Positions 24,170-36,100 of a DNA stretch of 64,000 bases are shown piece after piece. This DNA comes from Diphasiastrum complanatum. Its lineage: Eukaryota; Streptophyta; Lycopodiopsida; Lycopodiales; Lycopodiaceae. The notes under the pieces were generated by a model that did not search any database, had not been told where the DNA came from, and saw nothing but the letters and a program-made list of their open reading frames with translations. Position numbers and translations under genes: made by a program. The DNA is taken from assembly GCA_029204225.1 (NCBI GenBank), contig MU832263.1, forward strand, positions 16,394 to 80,393, given 5' to 3'. How positions within the stretch are numbered: position 1 is the stretch's first letter; each line of letters opens with the position of its first letter.

Positions 24170-27100
24170 CGAGATGGCTGCTGCTGCTGACTCCTCCATC
24201 GCTGCTGCTGCTGCCCTGGCCTAGCTCGCCCTACCCTGGTCGCACTCACCTCCCCCCCTGACCTCCATCGCACTCAATGGCCAGGAAAAAGGGGAGCCCT
24301 CGCTCCCCTTCCTCTCTTTCGCTACCCCTTCCCTCTCCTTTGCAGCTTGTCGCTGGCCCTTCATACACCCCCTCGCTGCCTACTCCCTCTCTCACCACCT
24401 CTCCCACCCCCTCACTGGCCCTTCCCACCCCCTCGCTGCCTGCTCAGCCTACTCCCGCCCCTCCCACCCCCTCGCTGGCCCTTCCCACCCCCTCGCTGTC
24501 TGCTCAGCCTACTCCCGCCCCTCCCACCCCCTCGTTGGCCCTTCCCAACCCCTCGCTGCCTGCTCACAGTCCTCCCCCCTCTTCCTTGGCCCTCTCCTTT
24601 CTCCATGGTTCTCCTGCCCCCTCCCATTATCCTCTCCCATTCCCTAAAGAAGCCTACTCTCATACGAAAGCATTTGAACAGTACCTTCTCTCTTGCATGG
24701 AACAGATTACACTGGAATCTAGCTATCTGAGGATGGAAATGGGTCAATCGAAAACCACAATACAAGCTATGGCAATCGAGAAGCAAACTATGATGGCCCG
24801 GATCATATCTTTGGAAGAGACCTTGAGCAGGAAAGAAGAACCCGCCAGCACCACAAAGATCCAAGAATTGGAGGAACGGATTGAGCAACATAAGGAGGAA
24901 ACCAAAACATGGGCCTCTCTATTCAAGGAAGACGCTAAAGAAGGTACACACACTTTCAATAGCGTCATCTCAGCCACCATATCCGAAGAAGGAATGCGGA
25001 AGTATAAATCTCTGAATGTGCGGGTGCGAGGAATTGAAGATACTAAGGCTCCAGTTACTGAAGCATCCAGTTTCCTCACGGATACACTTTCCCACCATCA
25101 CAACGGAATGGAAAAAGCGTGGAGAACTAAAAGAGATCCAACTACACTCATCATACGGTTCACGGGAATAGAGGAGCGGCAAGCTGTCCTTAGGCTACGA
25201 GCTAGGCTGAGAGGTACCCTTGTCTTCATGGACGATGATCTCACACCTATGCAAGTTGCCGAAAGGAGGAAGGTTTTCAGCGAAGCCAAAGCACTGGGAA
25301 AAAAGGTGATATATCGGGAGGGTAAGGCCCGATACATTGACCCCCAAAAATCTGAGGCATAGGGATTTGGGCCCCCCGGACTTAGGAGCGGTTCGGGGGC
25401 CCTCACAAAAGCATTGCAGTTAAGTTTATGGAACTGCAATGGTATCCATTCTTCAGCTACAGCAGGAGACTTTAGAGATTTTTGTACTACAGGGGATATC
25501 CTTATACTTACTGAGACACATGAGAGTCTTGAGAGAGGACTTCCTTGCATTGAGAGATTTTGCTGGCTTTCTACTTGCAGAGGGAAGACGAGGGCACTGA
25601 CTAGTCGCGGTTCAGGTGGTGTTGCTTGCTTATTTCGAGACTCTCTCCAGCCATGGGTCGAGCTACTATACACTGACGAGCAGGCTCGCTATATCTGGAT
25701 CAGGTTGGACCACAGGTTGATGGAGTTAGATCGTGACATATTCTTGGCTATTTGTTATTTCCCCCCAGAGACATCAGCTTTCACCTCAGAGGAGGAGTCA
25801 TCACTTCATTTCATCCTTCTCTGTACACCGCACCACTCTTTTTGATCATTCATATCTCTCACTCTCTGTCGGTCATCTCCACATCACACCTATTTTCTCT
25901 TCGACCCCTACAGCTAAACCCACCTACCACTACACTTCACATCAAACACCACTATACAGAGAAGCCCTCTCCGATCTCCTTACCTATTTCCCATATGAGC
26001 ATACTTTAGAGGAGCAATCCCTCTTTCTTGTCCAGACCATCCATACTGCAGCTTCCATTGCCTTTTCATCCCCACGGCCCAAAGACCAGCAACGTCATAG
26101 ACCCTATAACCCCTGGTATGATCAGGAATGCATCCAGCTACATCAAAACCTCATATATGCTTGCTCCCATCTTCCTCATCTGACCAAAACCATATCTCGT
26201 GTCTACCGCAGAACCACCAAAAAAAAGAAAATCGCATACAAGATTGGTCAGGGTAAGAAACTGATGGATCTCCTCTTTAGTTCTTCCTCAGGTTCATTTT
26301 GGAAGAGGTTCCTTCCACTGTCACCCCCACCACCACGGATCACAGACCTCAGCACTTGGGTCGCATATGCCACATCATTGTACACCATCCCAGATACCCC
26401 TCCTCTTCCCACCTCCTGTCTCACGGATACTTCTGCCATATTCACTAACGAACTTATAGAAAAGGCCATCACACGATTCCATTCCCATAAAGCCAAAGAC
26501 ATTGATGAGCTAGAGGCTGAACTTCTAAAGTATGCTCCCGGCATCCTCTCACCCTTTCTCTCCATCCTATTCAACCGAGCTGTCACCTCTGATTTTCCCT
26601 CTCCATGGTCCACAAACCTCATTCACCCTATCCACAAAGGCGGGGACCCCATGAAAGTTGACAACTACCGCACCATTATGATCAGTCACCTATTCGCTAA
26701 AGTATATGGTTCTATCCTACAGTCAGAGATCAGTACAGAGATGGATGCTAGATCACTCCATGCCATTGGACAGGCGGGTTTCAGATCGGGATATACTACA
26801 TCGGATCATATCTTCACTTTGAGGTCCATCATTGAGGAGGCTAAGGCCAAGAGGGAGCGCGTATACTGCTGCTTTGTGGATTTCCGCAAGGCATTTGACT
26901 CCGTGTCTAGGCATTTATTGATACAAAGACTTCATGATCGGGGCTTTCAGGAGGATACTATACAGGCGGTACTAGCATTGTACAGGCGAGTTATTGGCAG
27001 GGTCCGACTATCAGGAGTTATTTCACCGGAGGTTGTCAGTACTATTGGTGTCAAACAGGGATGTCCACTCTCTCCTACACTTTTTGGTCTTTACATTGAC

Positions 27101-30100
27101 GAGCTAGAGCATGTTATACAGAGTGAAGGGTTGTACATTGGGCGACCTCATTATTGCTATTCTCCTTTATGCTGATGATGTGGTTTTGCTTTCACGGACG
27201 AGAGAGGGCTTGCAGCGACACTTAGATGCTCTTCTTTCTTTCTGCACACGATGGGGTTTGTCGGTGAATGTGGCCAAAACTAAGGTTATGGTGTTCAACA
27301 CCTCTAGGTCTTTCATGATGCGGCAGGAGCTTCTATGGGATGGTCATCCCCTAGAGGTTGTTGATTCCTATACATATCTAGGAGTACTATTCTCGGGGCC
27401 TACGTTCAGCATGAGACACGCAGCTATTTCACGGGTACGGAAGGGCTATGCCTCACTGATAGATTTGGAGAGACTATGTTTCCGCTCACACATCAGAGAT
27501 GCGACTAGTAAGTGTCGGCTCTTTGACACTATGGTTGTGCCCTCAACTATGTATGCTTCCGAGACATGGAGTATGGGTCTGACAGCTACTGACTGGGCAT
27601 ATATCTCCCGGCTCCAGATTCGTTTGCTCTCACGGATGATACGGGCTAAGCCCTCAGTACCACACCAGATTATCTTGGCGGAGTTCGCGGTCCCCCCCCA
27701 TTCAGATTGAGGCCTTATTCCATATTGTGACATTCATACAGAGGGTAGAGGATCTTCAGGACGGGGGTACACATTATGTAGTTGCAGCTTTATCTTCATC
27801 CCGGCGCCTACACTCAGAGGGACACCTTTTCTCATGGTACTCCCAAGCTTGCCGTCTCCTCTCCACATTGGGTATCCAGATTAGTGATCTACCTGCAGGC
27901 ACCCACCAGTACATCAAAGGCCTCCTTTACAGATCATATCTTCATACCACTTGGCAGGGCCCATTGGGGACCAAGAGTGAATTTTATCGTACACACTTTC
28001 CATCTCTTGATCCGGCTGGCTGCCCCATAGTATCTGGTTATTTGTTGAGCATATCACATAGTCTGCGGATAGCGATGGGTCAGTTTCGGGTTTCTTCACA
28101 TCAGCTGGCTATCGAGACTGGCAGATACAGTGGCACCCCACGAGAGGACCGGCTCTGTAGTATGTGTGTTACGCATGAGACTGAGGACGAGTCACATTTC
28201 CTCTTCAGATGTCCAGCCTACTATGAGATACGGGGGCGGTACTACTGCTTGTTCAGAGAGCACCCAGTTACACTTTCTACCTTGATATCTTATGAGGACC
28301 CTAGATGTGTCGCACTTATGATCCGAGAGATGTCAGACCTGAGGAGGAGGAGACTAGATGGTACACCCCTGACACAGCTGAGCATTGATGAGTGCATATC
28401 CCGTCGGAGACAGAGATCCGAGGTACCCATAGGCAGCGACTCAGATGGAGAGGCCGAGATTCCGGACTCCTTCGTACACCGGCATCAGAGACCATGTCGA
28501 CGGCCAGAGAGACAGTCAGTTAATAGATCACAGCCCAGAGCGCCACGGCAGCAGAGACGACACCGACGGCCTATCCGGTGACAGAGGTCCAGGGCACATC
28601 TAATCACACCCTCACAGCATACCATCCACCATTTCTTTCATGTTGATGGGCATCGTGATATATGATTCCAGGCTATTGGATCCTGACTGGGCCAGCTGTC
28701 TTTATGCATTGTATTTGCAGTTATTTAGTTTTTATAGATGATTGAGCTTTAAGCTCCTATGTGCACACTTGACATGTACCTTTTCTTAGTCCAATGTACC
28801 TTAGGGTATTCAAAGACATTAATAAAATCTTTCTTTCTTTCTTTCTTTCTCTCATAGGTCCTGACACAGGAGGGACATCTCACGTATCATAAGTGCCACA
28901 CATCTAGGGTCCTCATATGAGATGAGGGATCGTAATGTAACTGGTGTCTGACGAAAAAGGCAATGATATCGTCCTCTAATCTCATAGTAAGCTGGGACAT
29001 GTGAAAAGGAAATGCTCCTCTGTCTCAACCATAGATAATGAGCATAACTGACAAAAACGCTCGTCATGTGGGGTACCCTGGAAGCGTCCAGTCTCAATCG
29101 CCAACTGGTGTGAGGACACTCGGAACTGGCCCAGAATAAATCGGAGCCCATGAGATAGCCCTGAGGTGAGATAGTGTGGTAAAACTGGAAACCCAACTGT
29201 GTCTAGCTCCAGAAAGTGTGTCCTGTAATAGTCGGGTTTGACCCCGAGCTGTCCTTGCCATGTCCGGCTCAGGTATGCCCTATAGAGAAAGCGTCTGATA
29301 TGCTCATGGGTGCCCGATGGAAGGTCTGTGATAGAAATCCCAAGTGTATCCAGTATCCGGGAGGCCTGAGAAAACCATGATAGTCGATGCCCCTGACCAT
29401 AAAGGTCTCGCGATGAGGCAAGTGCCGTCTGTGTGTATCTCTGCTCATTTGTGGGTAACGTCATAATACGCTGAATATGTAGAATAAGTTGAAAGATGGC
29501 GAATAGCTGAATGGGAGGGACTGCGAACTCTGTCAGGATAATCTGATGTGGGACAGATGGCTTAGCCCGTATCATACGAGATAGCATGAGAACCTGCAGT
29601 CGTGAAATGCTGGCCCAATCCGAAAATGTAAGACCTGCACACCATACCTCTGCTGCGTATAGGGCTGTGGGAGTAATGAGAGTATCAAAAAGCTGACATT
29701 TACTCGAGGCATCCCGAATAAACCGTCTGAAACAGAAGCGCTCTAACTGGACAAGGGAGGCGTGACCCTTACCAAGTCTGGCGGAGGCTGCCTGTCGCAT
29801 GCCAAAGATAGGACCTGTAAAAAGCACGCCAAGGTAAGTGTAAGAAGATACGACCTCCAAGGGTTGCCTATCAAAGATGAGTTCCTGGCGCTGCATAAAA
29901 GCTCTCGACAGCTCAGCACACCTATCCAGACTCACAGTCTCAGATTACATCCTTTTTCTCTCGCCGGAGATCACGCTCTGATGCAGACATGACTAACAGC
30001 GATTGCGACGACATTCCCAGACCTAGGATACAGAGACGACGCATCACCCAGCCTCAGGCGGTCACGAGAGTTACACGCCCTACCAGACCTCTTACACAGA

Positions 30101-33100
30101 GACACACTATACATGCTCCTGTTCACAGGTGACGTCAGCGGGCTCCTGCACTTCCTCATGCTACAGCTCTCATTACATCCTTCTACAGCGCCAGTACAGA
30201 CCTGGCATCTTGACATGGACACATTTGACTACCATGCACAGAGATTATCATTTATGTAGTTATCTTAACTTGTACTAGATGTTTCCTTTTTTTTCTTTAT
30301 TCAGTTTTTGGAGGCATTTACACGCTCCACGGTTACCACATACTTGACATGTATTTCCTCAGTCTTATATGCCTTTTGGCATGGAAAAGACATTAATAAA
30401 GCTTCTTTTTCTTCTTCTTCTCTCTCTCTCTCTGTTACGAGCTCGTAACCAGTGCCGAACCCTAGAGGACACAGATAGGTCAGACACCACAGTCAGGGTC
30501 GTGTCCAGCGTACATGACCAACAGGGCAAGACAGTGTGAGCAGTGTGCCCCAGCACGGTCCATAGCTATGGTGGGCCTAACACAGCCTAGGGACCCTATC
30601 AGTAGGATAGGGCTCCCAATTGGGTCCCGACGTGCAGTCGGCCACGTCAGTGCCACGTGGCCGACACTTGGCAGTTCCATGCTACCAGTCCTCACACTGG
30701 GCTAGGAGGGGCTTACTCTATATCAGAGGGTAGGCAAGGTTGGGTGGATCAATTAGTGTTTGCCCTACTGTGGTGTTAGGATCTATTACACTGGTATCAG
30801 AGCCATCTCCATCCTAGGGAGTTCAGGAGCAGCACTAGAGAAAGCTATCAGAAGATAGGAAATGTTTCTCAGTTTCTCAAGAAAGATTAGAGGAGGAGAA
30901 TCGTTGTAGGTGCAGCTTTCAAACCCTTGAAATTCACTGAGAATTTACAGTTGTAGGAAGTAGAATTCCTTCTGTAGGTAAATCACTGGAAAGGCAGCAA
31001 TCTATATCAGATTTCAGACATCTGACAGGAGATTTTAGAAAGGATTTAGAGTAGAAACCAGCGAGCAGGTCCATCGCTGTAGGATCAGACATCTACCTCT
31101 GAAATTTTAGAGAATTCCAAGGAAGTCTGAGGGGTTTTCAAGCAAATTTTCCTAGCAGGGCCAGCGCTGGACATGGAGGTGATAAAGTGGAATTTCATCC
31201 CTGTTTTTCGAGATTTCTCAGAAGTTTGAGCTTCAAACTTGATTGCCACAGACCAGCGACCTACCAGCTGAAGTCAACTCAGAGATTCAAGCGGATTTTT
31301 GAGTTGTAAATTGAACAAATTGGGCCAGACAGGTTGTTGTCCAGACAGCGAGGGCAGGGACTTCAAAAATTCCGGATTTTTCTTGCATATTTCCGGTTTT
31401 TACTCAGTTTGTTGGAGCCCCACACCTTAAATCAGATCAGTCAGCTACTCAACTCAAGAACCGGGAAATTTGACACCGTTTTGACAACTGGGATTTTCCA
31501 GGACAGCAGATCTGAAATCTTGGGTGAAAGAGCACCTGGATCGCACAGACATAGTTCTCGGGAGAGATTGGCTCTACAGTTTAGGACCTCTCTCCACAGA
31601 AATTATCAGGAGAACACCCTCAACTTTCAGCATAAAGGTCGAGAGATCCAGTTGCATGGGGAGCACAATGTTCCCAACAGTCCTATGGTCTGCAGTTTAG
31701 AGCTCTGTCAGCTGATCGGAGACGAAGACCATCAGGTATTCTTATGTGACTTTCAATTTATTCCTGAAGTTTCTATTTCTAGTTCTATTCAGCAGAAAAT
31801 CAGTAAATTAGAAACTTTGTTGTCTAAATTTAAAGATGTTTTTCCTGAAGATTTGCCACATGGTTTACCCCCTAGCAGAGAGGTAGATCATGTAATAAAC
31901 CTAGTACCAGGTATAGCACCTGTTTCTAAACCTCCGTATCGGGTCAGCCGAACAGAGGATGAAGAAATAACTAGGCAGTTAACAGATTATCTTGGGAAAG
32001 GCCAAATTCAGACCAGTAGTTCACCATGGGCCTCACCAGTCCTATTGGTGAAAAAGAAAGAGGGGTCTATGCGTCTTTGCGTAGATTACAGAGCCCTCAA
32101 TAAAGTCACAATTAAGAATAAATACCCTATGCCTCGGGCAGACGAGTTGTTTGAACAACTCGACGGGGCTAAGTTTTTCAGTAAAATAGACCTCAGATCG
32201 GAATATTATTAGGTTCGTATAAAATCGGAAGATGTCTCAAAAACAGCTTTTAGGACTCGTCGCGGTCATTATGAGTTTAAGGTGATGCCATTTGGACTCA
32301 CAAATGCTCCAGCTACCTTTATGACCTTGATGAACAGTGTCCTCAGACCATACTTGGATAAGTTTGTAGTCGTATTTTTAGATGACATCCTCGTCTACAG
32401 CAAAACGAGGAAGGAGCATCTAAAACACCTCAGAAAGGTGTTTCGACTGCTCAGAAAGCATAAGCTTTATGCTAAACAATCCAAGTGTGAATTCTTCGTT
32501 GAAGAAGTAGCATATTTGGGTCACATTATCTCTTCAGATGGGATTAAGATGGACCCAAATAAGGTTAAAGCCATACTCAGTTGGCTGAGACCTCAGAATA
32601 TTTTGGAACTTCAGATCTTTCTTGGTTTGGCGGGATATTACAGACGATTTGTCAAGGAATATGCTCAGATAGCAGTTCCCATGACAAATCTTCTTAAGGG
32701 GGAGGGAAAGGAGTTCATTTGGGAGTCCGCACAGCAGGAGAGCTTTGATGCTCTCAAAACAGCCTTAGCTACAGCACCAATTTTAAAGGTCGTCGACCCC
32801 AATCAGCCATTTGTGGTCGAAACAGATGCTAGCGACTTTGCAGTAGGTGCTGTGCTAACTCAGGTGGACGACCAGTTGCGTTCGAGAGTAAAAAACTCGA
32901 GCCAGCTCAGACTAGGTACAGTGCCTATGAAAAGGAACTCTTTTCTATAGTCCATGCCCTTAAGACTTGGAGGCATTATTTGTATGGTGCCAACTTTGAG
33001 GTCCTGACAGACCATGAGAGTCTCAGATACCTTTGCAATCAACTTGAGCTTAGAGGTCGGAAAGCTCGTTGGGCAGAGTTGATGCAAGAGTTTGACATGT

Positions 33101-36100
33101 CTATCAGATATAGACATGGAATATTCAATACAGTAGCAGATGCCCTTAGCAGAATGCCTATGATAAACGAGCTGAGTTTTACTCAGATTCGTGATGAGTT
33201 ACTCGAGTCCTTGAGAGGGAAATGCCAGCAAGATGCATTCTTCTCTACTATCTAAAACTCAGTCCAGAGCAGACAGTTACAGACTCCAGAACCAGTTCCC
33301 GGGGCTAGTGCCAGTTCATCCAAGAATACGGCAGCTTCCGTTGAGGATGATGATGAGTCCGAGTATACGTCGTCAGATGACGTTGAGGATTCTGAGCCTG
33401 TATTACCCAAGCAAACCTCAGTGGTTGACGGTCAGTTGACTCAAGGATTCAAATGGAAACAGTATTCCATTCAGGATGAGTACTTGCTCTATAGCAATAG
33501 AGTATGTGTCCCCAATTCAGAGGATTATAGGCAGCAGGTCCTATATGAATGTCATGACAATCCTAGTGCGGGACACCCAGGCATACAGAAGACCTATGAG
33601 CTTCTTCGTAGGCAATTTTTCTGGCCCAGTATGAAAAAGAACGTCCACCAGTATGTAACTAGTTGCCATAAATGTCAAGTAAACAGAGCAGAGCGTTTAA
33701 AGGCAGGAGGGTTGTTGCATCCCTTAGAAATACCAGCTGGTAAATGGGAGAGTATCTCCATGGATTTTATAGTAGGCTTGCCTAAAACCCAAAAGGATAA
33801 TGACGCTATATGGGTCACAGTTGACCGTCTGACCAAAATGGCTCATTTTATTCCGACCAAAACAACCGTTAGAGCTCCAGAGTTAGCGAGGTTGTTTGTA
33901 GACGGGCTATTTAAATTGTACGGTCTACCTTCCGGCATAGTCAGCGACCGGGACAATAAGTTTACTGGAAATTTTCGGAGGGCAGTAATCCATCATCTCC
34001 ATACTAAACTTAATATGAGTACCATCGACCATCCACAGACGGACGGTCAAACAGAAAGGGTAAATCAAGTGCTGGAGGATATGCTTCGTGCATACGTCAG
34101 CAAGAAGCAGACTAATTGGGAGGATTATCTCTCGATATTAGAGTTTGCTTACAATAGTACCAAACATTCAGCTACGGGATACAGCCCATTTATGCTGATG
34201 TACGGTTTTCAGCCACGCTCACCCACAACTGTAGGGTTTAAACAAGAAAAAGTTGAAGCAGCTAGAAACTTTTTAGAGGACCTAAACCAGATGATAGAAC
34301 ATGCTAAGCGTAGCATCAAGCAGTCCCAGGATCGAGCCAAGCATTATGCATATCCGCACAAACGGGATGTGCAGTTCTCCACTGGTGAAAAAGTCTACTT
34401 GAGAGTCCCAGTCGACTCTAAAACCCTAAAATCAGGAGTGTGTGCTAAGCTGTCTCCAAGGTATTGTGGTCCCTTTACCATCAGTAGGAGACTAGGCGAG
34501 GTCACCTATGAACTAGAACTCCCACACAGCAGTAAGGTTTTTCCAGTCTTTCATGTAAGTCAGTTACGAAAAGCCTTAACCAGATCAAACAATCTAGTAG
34601 GGGACAGTGTTCTAGTTCTCCCATTGGATCCTCAGCAACCTCCACATGAACCAGACGAGATTCTTAATAGTAGAGAGACGCAGACTCGTCATACTCTATA
34701 CCGAGAATATATGGTTAAGTGGAATGATCAGCCTGTTGAGAATGCCACTTGGGAAAGAGGCAACGTCCTTCGCAAGATTTTTCCAGACTTTGTCTTAGAG
34801 GACCAAGACGCTTCTTAAGGGGGAGGGAGTGTTACGAGCTCATAACCAGTGCCGAACCCTAGAGGACACAGATAGGTCAGACACCACAGTCAGGGTCGTG
34901 TCCAGCGTACATGACCAACAGGGCAAGACAGTGTGAGTAGTGTGCCCCAGCACGGTCCATAGCTATGGCGGGCCTAACACAGCCTAGGGACCCTGTCAAC
35001 AGGATAGGGCTCCCAGTTGGATCCCGACGTGCAGTCGGCCACGTTAGTGCCACGTGGCCGACACTTGACAGTTGCATGCTACCAGTCCTCACACTGGGCT
35101 AAGAGGGGCTTACTCTATATCAGGGAGTAGGCAATTGGGTGGATCAGTTAGTGTTTGCCCTACTGTGGTGTCCCTAGCTCGATCCATCTCCCTATCCCTA
35201 GCTCGCTCCAACTTCAATGGTGAGAAGGGGTGAAAGGGGAGCTTTTGCTCCCCTTGCAAGCCTCCATATCTGCTACTCAAGCAGCAGCGTTGCCTGAGCA
35301 TTTTCTTGCTGCTCGGGCAGCAATGCTGCCTAGTTCTGCTGCCCTGGAGCAAAAATCCTCCCCCCCTCCTCTTTGATCCTCTGCCTCTTTCTCACTCTAT
35401 CTATGATGTTGTCCCTCAAACCCCATCTAGCCCTATCCTACCTCTTCTGATTACTTACTCCCCCACTCATGCCTATGAACAGTATGTCACTTCATGTCTC
35501 AAACAGCAGAGATTGGAGTTCCAAGTCATGAAGCAGGAAATATTGCAGCTCAAAGCAAATATCAGATTGTTGTTGGAAGACAAATCTTCAAATGGGCGCC
35601 CAGATTACTGCTTTGCAAGATGAAGTCAACAAATTATGGGATTTATTGTTGCCACTCATGAAAGACGACAGTAGTTCTTCACCCATGACTAGTGTAATTG
35701 TTGCCACCCTTTCGAAAGAGAATTTAAAGAACAAAAAGTGCATAGCATATGATTGAGAGGTATTCCCGATACCCAGGATGCCATGCAAAAAGCTAATCGT
35801 TTCTTGGACACCACATTAGATTATCATAGTAAAGGGATGGATCATGCACAGAGAACAAAAAGGATAATGCCACTCTTATCATCCGCTTTACATCTCTAGA
35901 AGAGTGAAGATCGGTCCTACGCCTTAGGCTAAATTTATGGGAACAACTATTTTTCAAGATGATGACCTTAAACTTATGCAAGTTGAAGAGAAAAGAAAAG
36001 CTTTTCAAGCTGCTCGTGATTCAAGACGGATTGTCATTTATAGGGATTGACGAATGAAATATATTGATAAGAAATAGGGACTTGGGCTCCCAGGGCATGG

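Larger units (their letters stand above)
24167..28852 (+). mobile_element. LINE copy 2 (near full length)
   Basis: It begins right after the CT tail of copy 1. It has a 5' leader, ORF1, ORF2 and a 3' region ending GACATTAATAAAATC followed by (TTTC)n instead of poly(A). Frameshifts in ORF2 and a deletion in the endonuclease make it inactive. It lies antisense to MET1. Confidence 0.88.
30433..35171 (+). mobile_element. Ty3/gypsy chromovirus lacking gag
   Basis: 5' LTR (30433-30790), iMet primer site, reverse transcriptase-RNase H, integrase with a C-terminal chromodomain, polypurine tract and 3' LTR (34830-35171). No gag zinc knuckle or protease active site exists between the primer site and the reverse transcriptase, so this is a deletion derivative. 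The two LTRs differ at roughly 15 positions by eye, mostly transitions. The 3' LTR lacks its last 14 bp where LINE copy 4 begins. It lies antisense to MET1. Confidence 0.93.

Noticed and set aside
24277-24600. Proline-rich N-terminus as a separate cell-wall type protein
   Set aside because: It is in frame with the coiled coil and RRM-like region of LINE ORF1 and consists of a 60-bp tandem repeat.
28855-29940. Independent minus-strand LINE insertion
   Set aside because: Its breakpoint is contiguous in the LINE sequence with the plus-strand segment that follows, so one twin-primed insertion is simpler.
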